From the NCBI GenBank assembly GCA_030591905.1, contig JAUVAE010000022.1:1-8567 (forward strand): a DNA stretch of 8,567 nucleotides, given 5' to 3'. This stretch comes from Candidatus Komeilibacteria bacterium. Lineage in GTDB: Bacteria; Patescibacteriota; Patescibacteriia; UBA1558; S5-K13. Positions 5,045-8,567 of this stretch are shown here, in pieces. The stretch's first letter is position 1, and the number at the start of each line of letters is the position of its first letter. The translations under genes and the position numbers were made by a program. Below the pieces are notes generated by a model. The model did not search any database, was not told the origin of the DNA, and saw only the letters and a list, made by a program, of their open reading frames with translations.

Positions 5045-5431
5045 ATGTTAGACAAGAAAAAGAAAGAAGAAATCATCAAAAAGTTCAAAACTCATAAAAA
5101 TGATACTGGATCATCTGAGGTTCAGATTGCCATTTTAACTGAGGAAGTTAAGGAATTAACAGAACATTTGAAGGAACACAAGAAAGATTTTTCTTCTCGA
5201 AGAGGTTTAGTTAAAAAACTTAATCAAAGAAGAAAATTATTAAGATTTTTAGAAAGAGATAATTTTGAATCTTTTGAAAAGCTTATTAAGAAACTTAGTT
5301 TAAAAGTAACTAGAATTTCTGAACTTTGTTCTGATATTGGGAAGAGAATTAAAAAAGATGTAAAAAAGGAAGAGCAAGAAGATGAGAAAAAAGCTCAAAA
5401 AGACGAAGAAGATGGGAAAGATAATAAATAA
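5045..5431 (+). CDS. rpsO: 30S ribosomal protein S15 (uS15) with charged C-terminal extension
   Basis: S15 binds 16S rRNA early in assembly of the small-subunit platform and helps form a bridge to the 50S subunit. The family core is clear: 'HKNDTGSSEVQIAILTEEV' (17-35), 'LKEHKKDFSSRRGL' (42-55) and 'QRRKLLRFLE' (61-70). Typical S15 has about 89 residues; this one has 128. The extra 40 or so continue as a predicted helix and then an acidic/basic tail rich in Lys, Glu and Asp. The ATG at 5045 is chosen over an in-frame TTG at 5018, because it matches the normal S15 start ('MLDKKKKEEI'). An AGGGA 8 nt upstream is the only weak Shine-Dalgarno-like sequence before any start in the window. The stop TAA is followed at once by in-frame TAG. 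pnp begins 11 nt later, the common rpsO-pnp arrangement. Confidence 0.95.
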   Translation: MLDKKKKEEIIKKFKTHKNDTGSSEVQIAILTEEVKELTEHLKEHKKDFSSRRGLVKKLNQRRKLLRFLERDNFESFEKLIKKLSLKVTRISELCSDIGKRIKKDVKKEEQEDEKKAQKDEEDGKDNK

Positions 5432-5442
5432 TAGAAAATTAA

Positions 5443-7698
5443 ATGTTTTTTAAAAAAGAAAAAGATAAAAATTATAGCAAAGACTTTAAGATGGAATTTG
5501 CTGGACGAGAATTAATTGTAGAAGTCGGTAAATATGCACCACAAACATCTGGAAGTTGTTTAGTAAGATATGGTGGAACTTCTGTTTTAGTTACAGCCGT
5601 TCAAGGAGATGAAAGAGAAGGTATAGATTACTTTCCATTACTTGTTGAATATAGTGAAAAATTATATGCTGCCGGTAAAATTAAAGGTTCAAGATGGATT
5701 AAAAGAGAGGGTCGTCCAACTGATGAAGCTGTTTTAACTGGTCGAGTAATTGATCGTTCAATCAGGCCATTATTTAATGATGCTTCTCGAAAAGATATTC
5801 AGATTGTGGCTAGTGTTTTGGAATATGACGGAGAAAACGATCCTGCTTTTTGTTCTTTATTAGGAACTTCAATAGCTTTAATGGTTTCACCAATTGAATG
5901 GGCTGGTCCAGCAGTTGGTTTTCTTGTTGGTAAAGTTGGTGATGAGTTAGTTCTGAATCCAACAAATACAGCTAGAGCTAAGAGTGATTTTGAAGTCTTT
6001 ACAGTTGGTACTCCAGATGGTATTGATATGTTAGAAGCTCGATGTAATGAATCAAGTGAAGATGATGTTATGAGTGCTATTGAATTTGCTGATAAGCATA
6101 TCAAAAAAATGATTAAATTTGTGGAAGATATTCAAAAAGAAATTGGAATACCTAAAATTTCAGCAGAATCTCAACTAACAGATGAGGAAAAACAACAAAG
6201 AGAGTTAATAGATCAAAAAATAGAGGAATTTTTCAAAGATAAAGATACTAAAACTATTTTTACAGCAGATAAAGAAGAAACAGAAGCTAATATTAGAACT
6301 CTAAATAAAGATTTAAATGAGACTCTAAAAGAAGATAGTGAAATTTCTAAAGAATTAAGGTCTTTTGGAATGAGAAGGCTTGATGAAAAGCTTACTGAAA
6401 AGGCTAGAGAGATGATTTTAAAAGATAATCAACGACCAGACGGAAGAAAAACAGATGAACTAAGAGATATTAATTGTGAAGTTGGTTTATTTAATAGAAC
6501 TCATGGAACTGGTTTATTTAAAAGAGGACTTACTCATGTTTTATCAATTGTTACTTTAGGTTCTCCCGGAGCAGAGCAGCTATTAGATGGTATGGAGATT
6601 GAAGGAACCAAAAGATATATGCATCATTATAATTTTCCTGGATTTTCAGTAGGTAGTGTCCAGCCAAATAGAGGAGCTTCTCGAAGAGATATTGGACACG
6701 GTACTTTAGCAGAAAATGCTTTGATACCAGTTTTACCTAGTAAAGAAGATTTTCCTTATACAATTAGAGTTGTCTCTGAAGTTTTATCTTCTAATGGTTC
6801 TTCTTCTCAAGCCGCTGCTTGTGGTTCAACATTGGCTTTAATGCATGCCGGTGTGCCTATTAAAAGACCGGTTGCTGGAATTGCCATGGGATTAATAACT
6901 GGAAAATCTTTAGATGATTATGTTGTTTTAACTGATATTCAAGGAGTTGAAGATCATAGTGGTGATATGGATTTTAAAGTTGCTGGTACTGAAAAAGGAA
7001 TTACAGCTATTCAATTAGATATTAAATTACATGGAATAAGCTTAAAGATTTGTAAGGAAACATTAGAAAAAGCTAAAAATGCTCGATTGAAAATATTAGA
7101 AACTATGACAAAGACTATTCCAGAATCAAATAAAGAACTATCTGAATTTGCGCCAAGAATTATTACCATGAAGATAGATCCAGAAGATATTAGAGTTGTT
7201 ATTGGACCAGGTGGTAAGATGATTAATCAAATGATTGCTGATTATGATGTGCAAATAGACTTAGAAGATGATGGAACGGTATTTATTACTTCTACTAATC
7301 AAGAAGGTGCTCAAAAAGCAGTAGAACATATTGAAGCTCTTACTAAAAAAGTTCTTCCTGGTGAAATTTATGAAGGTAAAATAACAAAGATTGTTACCTC
7401 TCAATCAGGTGGAGAAGTTGGTGCTATTGTTGAATTTTTACCTGGTAAAGATGGTATGGTTCATATTTCTGAATTCAAATATGAGAGAATTGATAAAGTT
7501 TCAGATATAGTTAAAGTAGGAGATACTTTAAAGGTTAAAGTTATGGAAGTTGATGAAGAAAGAGGTAGAATCGGTTTATCAGTAAAAGCTTTATTAGAGA
7601 AACCAGAAGGTTGGCAAGATCGACCACCTAGAACTCCTCGTCCTAATAATTTTAATAATAGAGGACCAAGAAGAGATTCTAGACCAAAAAGATATTAA
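5443..7698 (+). CDS. pnp: Polyribonucleotide nucleotidyltransferase (PNPase)
   Basis: PNPase degrades RNA 3'-to-5' using phosphate, releasing nucleoside diphosphates, and acts as a trimeric ring in mRNA turnover. Length is 751 residues, against about 700-710 in many bacteria. Domains in order: first RNase PH-like (about 15-150, with 'YAAGKIKGSRWIKREGRP' at 75-92), helical linker (about 210-325), second RNase PH-like (about 331-555), KH (about 573-632, 'IGPGGKMINQM' 587-597), and S1 (about 638-717). Active-site elements are intact: 'SNGSSSQAA' (450-458) for phosphate binding, and Asp504, Asp510 and Lys512 in 'EDHSGDMDFK', matching E. coli Asp486, Asp492 and Lys494. The S1 domain has 'TSQSGGEVGAIVEF' where families usually have a short 'DFGAFV'. 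The tail (about 724-751) is rich in Arg, Pro and Asn, probably RNA-binding. No Shine-Dalgarno precedes the ATG; translation may couple to rpsO. Confidence 0.97.
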   Translation: MFFKKEKDKNYSKDFKMEFAGRELIVEVGKYAPQTSGSCLVRYGGTSVLVTAVQGDEREGIDYFPLLVEYSEKLYAAGKIKGSRWIKREGRPTDEAVLTGRVIDRSIRPLFNDASRKDIQIVASVLEYDGENDPAFCSLLGTSIALMVSPIEWAGPAVGFLVGKVGDELVLNPTNTARAKSDFEVFTVGTPDGIDMLEARCNESSEDDVMSAIEFADKHIKKMIKFVEDIQKEIGIPKISAESQLTDEEKQQRELIDQKIEEFFKDKDTKTIFTADKEETEANIRTLNKDLNETLKEDSEISKELRSFGMRRLDEKLTEKAREMILKDNQRPDGRKTDELRDINCEVGLFNRTHGTGLFKRGLTHVLSIVTLGSPGAEQLLDGMEIEGTKRYMHHYNFPGFSVGSVQPNRGASRRDIGHGTLAENALIPVLPSKEDFPYTIRVVSEVLSSNGSSSQAAACGSTLALMHAGVPIKRPVAGIAMGLITGKSLDDYVVLTDIQGVEDHSGDMDFKVAGTEKGITAIQLDIKLHGISLKICKETLEKAKNARLKILETMTKTIPESNKELSEFAPRIITMKIDPEDIRVVIGPGGKMINQMIADYDVQIDLEDDGTVFITSTNQEGAQKAVEHIEALTKKVLPGEIYEGKITKIVTSQSGGEVGAIVEFLPGKDGMVHISEFKYERIDKVSDIVKVGDTLKVKVMEVDEERGRIGLSVKALLEKPEGWQDRPPRTPRPNNFNNRGPRRDSRPKRY

Positions 7699-7719
7699 GT
7701 AATATTTAGATTTAGATAT

Positions 7720-7745
7720 AAAAACCCCATTATTATGGGGTTTTT
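7720..7745 (+). terminator. Intrinsic terminator after pnp
   Basis: AAAAACCCCAT (7720-7730) pairs perfectly with ATGGGGTTTTT (7735-7745) around a TATT loop. The GC core runs into five Ts and more T-rich sequence. It lies 21 nt past the pnp stop codon. Its A-rich left arm would let it act on the opposite strand as well. Confidence 0.88.
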
Positions 7746-7760
7746 ACTTTTAATTAATCA

Positions 7761-7788
7761 TTGATTATGTTAATCTTCTATATATAGT
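7761..7788 (+). promoter_or_regulatory. Probable promoter for the gene at 7818
   Basis: TTGATT (7761-7766) and TATAGT (7783-7788) are 16 nt apart. The start would be near 7795, leaving a leader of about 23 nt, the same distance as proposed for the Hsp20 gene. Alternating TA tracts around it offer other -10 candidates, so the exact hexamer is uncertain. Confidence 0.5.
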
Positions 7789-7817
7789 TATATATATTAT
7801 TAAAATAATACTATAAA

Positions 7818-8567
7818 ATGTTTAGTCCAGAATTTAATCCAGAATTTCATTGGCAAACAGCTAAGAAACAGGTAACTCGTAAAAAGGCCTTGTTTATTTG
7901 CTTGGCTTTAATTTTAATCTTATCTATTTTTTTTATTTTTAAGAGATATTATTTTGTTTCCGGAAGAAGTATCGATTTAGATCAGCTTGTTCCAGACAAT
8001 ACTAAAGCTGTTTTGACTATTTCTACTGCCGATGTTATTGCCAATGGGAAAGATTACCTTTTATTGGATGAAACATTTATTTCTGGATTAGGATTGAAAG
8101 AATATTTAAAGGATGATGAGAAAGTGGGTTCTTTTATAAAAAGTATTGGCAAAGATATTTATTGGTTAGAAAAATCATCAGAATCTCAATCATTATTATT
8201 TAAAATAACAGACGTAGAATTGCTCAGGGGAAGTTTTAATTCGATAATAGACAATTCGGGGAAGATAAAGTTTAATGGTAAGACAATTTATGAATCACAT
8301 GTTGAATCTACAGAGAATCCTATTTTACCTATTCCTAAAAATAAATTTTATATTACTTATTTGAATGATTATATTTTTTGCGTGAGTAATGATTTAGATT
8401 TTGTTGAGGATGTTATCGATAAACACAAGGAAGCTTTAAAAATTGATTATTTTGGAGCCATCAAGGATGAATTGGCAAGTTATTTTTATGAACAAACAGC
8501 TTTGATGTTAAAAGTTACAGATTATGCTGAAATTGAAAATAGTTTAAGCTGGATAAAAAATCTATCA
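7818..8567 (+). CDS. Membrane-anchored protein of unknown function (3' end outside window)
   Basis: The frame is open for 250 codons from ATG 7818 to the right edge with no stop. The protein starts 'MFSPEFNPEFHWQTAKKQVT', a short cytoplasmic segment ending in basic residues. One hydrophobic span follows (about 24-39, Leu/Ile/Phe-rich), and then a domain that should lie outside the membrane. That region alternates short strands and amphipathic helices. It begins 'LVPDNTKAVLTIS', a layout reminiscent of DUF3352-type surface proteins, but I do not claim membership. No enzyme motif is visible. The gene has its own candidate promoter after the pnp terminator, so it is unlikely to be part of the rpsO-pnp operon. 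No Shine-Dalgarno precedes the start. Codon use and AT content look like the neighbours. Confidence 0.85.
   Translation, partial: MFSPEFNPEFHWQTAKKQVTRKKALFICLALILILSIFFIFKRYYFVSGRSIDLDQLVPDNTKAVLTISTADVIANGKDYLLLDETFISGLGLKEYLKDDEKVGSFIKSIGKDIYWLEKSSESQSLLFKITDVELLRGSFNSIIDNSGKIKFNGKTIYESHVESTENPILPIPKNKFYITYLNDYIFCVSNDLDFVEDVIDKHKEALKIDYFGAIKDELASYFYEQTALMLKVTDYAEIENSLSWIKNLS

Noticed and set aside
5799..6104. Minus-strand open frame inside pnp
   Set aside because: It is a shadow of a strongly conserved coding region on the plus strand, with no recognisable domain and no promoter.

Overview
The window is very AT-rich DNA with short intergenic gaps, the standard genetic code and ordinary bacterial housekeeping genes. 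The best guess is a member of the Candidate Phyla Radiation (Patescibacteria, probably a Parcubacteria-like lineage). This is an inference. It rests on the VanW-family protein with a Cys-bearing C-terminal module, the 'IKGSRWIKREGRPTDEAVLTGR' region of the PNPase (given here in parts in its entry), the enlarged S15 and the lack of Shine-Dalgarno sequences. No rRNA or other marker is present to prove it.

Layout from left to right. The 3' tail of an unknown gene (1-96) contains a good sigma70-type promoter for a small heat-shock protein (141-611), which ends in an intrinsic terminator. A strong hairpin then sits directly before the start of a 605-residue membrane-anchored VanW/PG-binding protein (737-2554). 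Next comes a GC-richer nested palindrome (2561-2673) lying between convergent genes. On the minus strand, a two-gene unit encodes a four-TM PF04020 'holin-like' protein (3499-3173) followed by a YfcE/MJ0936-type metallophosphoesterase (3159-2677). Divergent from it is an SPFH/prohibitin-type membrane protein (3594-4658), followed by a 12-bp hairpin terminator.

The right half is an RNA-metabolism block. A near-consensus promoter (4709-4737) drives tRNA-Glu(UUC) (4749-4823). A 221-nt hairpin-rich gene-free leader (4824-5044) separates it from rpsO (ribosomal protein S15, with a charged tail of about 40 residues) and pnp (polynucleotide phosphorylase). This is the classical rpsO-pnp pair, with an 11-nt gap, ending in a strong terminator (7720-7745). 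A separate promoter then precedes an unrecognised single-TM surface protein that runs off the right edge (7818-8567).

The genes do not form one obvious new system. Themes are envelope maintenance (VanW protein, PF04020 protein, SPFH protein, anchored protein at the right end) and RNA turnover and translation (tRNA-Glu, S15, PNPase). The parts most worth a second look are non-coding: the nested palindrome, the rpsO leader, the consistent absence of Shine-Dalgarno sequences, and a promoter that would give the SPFH gene a leaderless mRNA.
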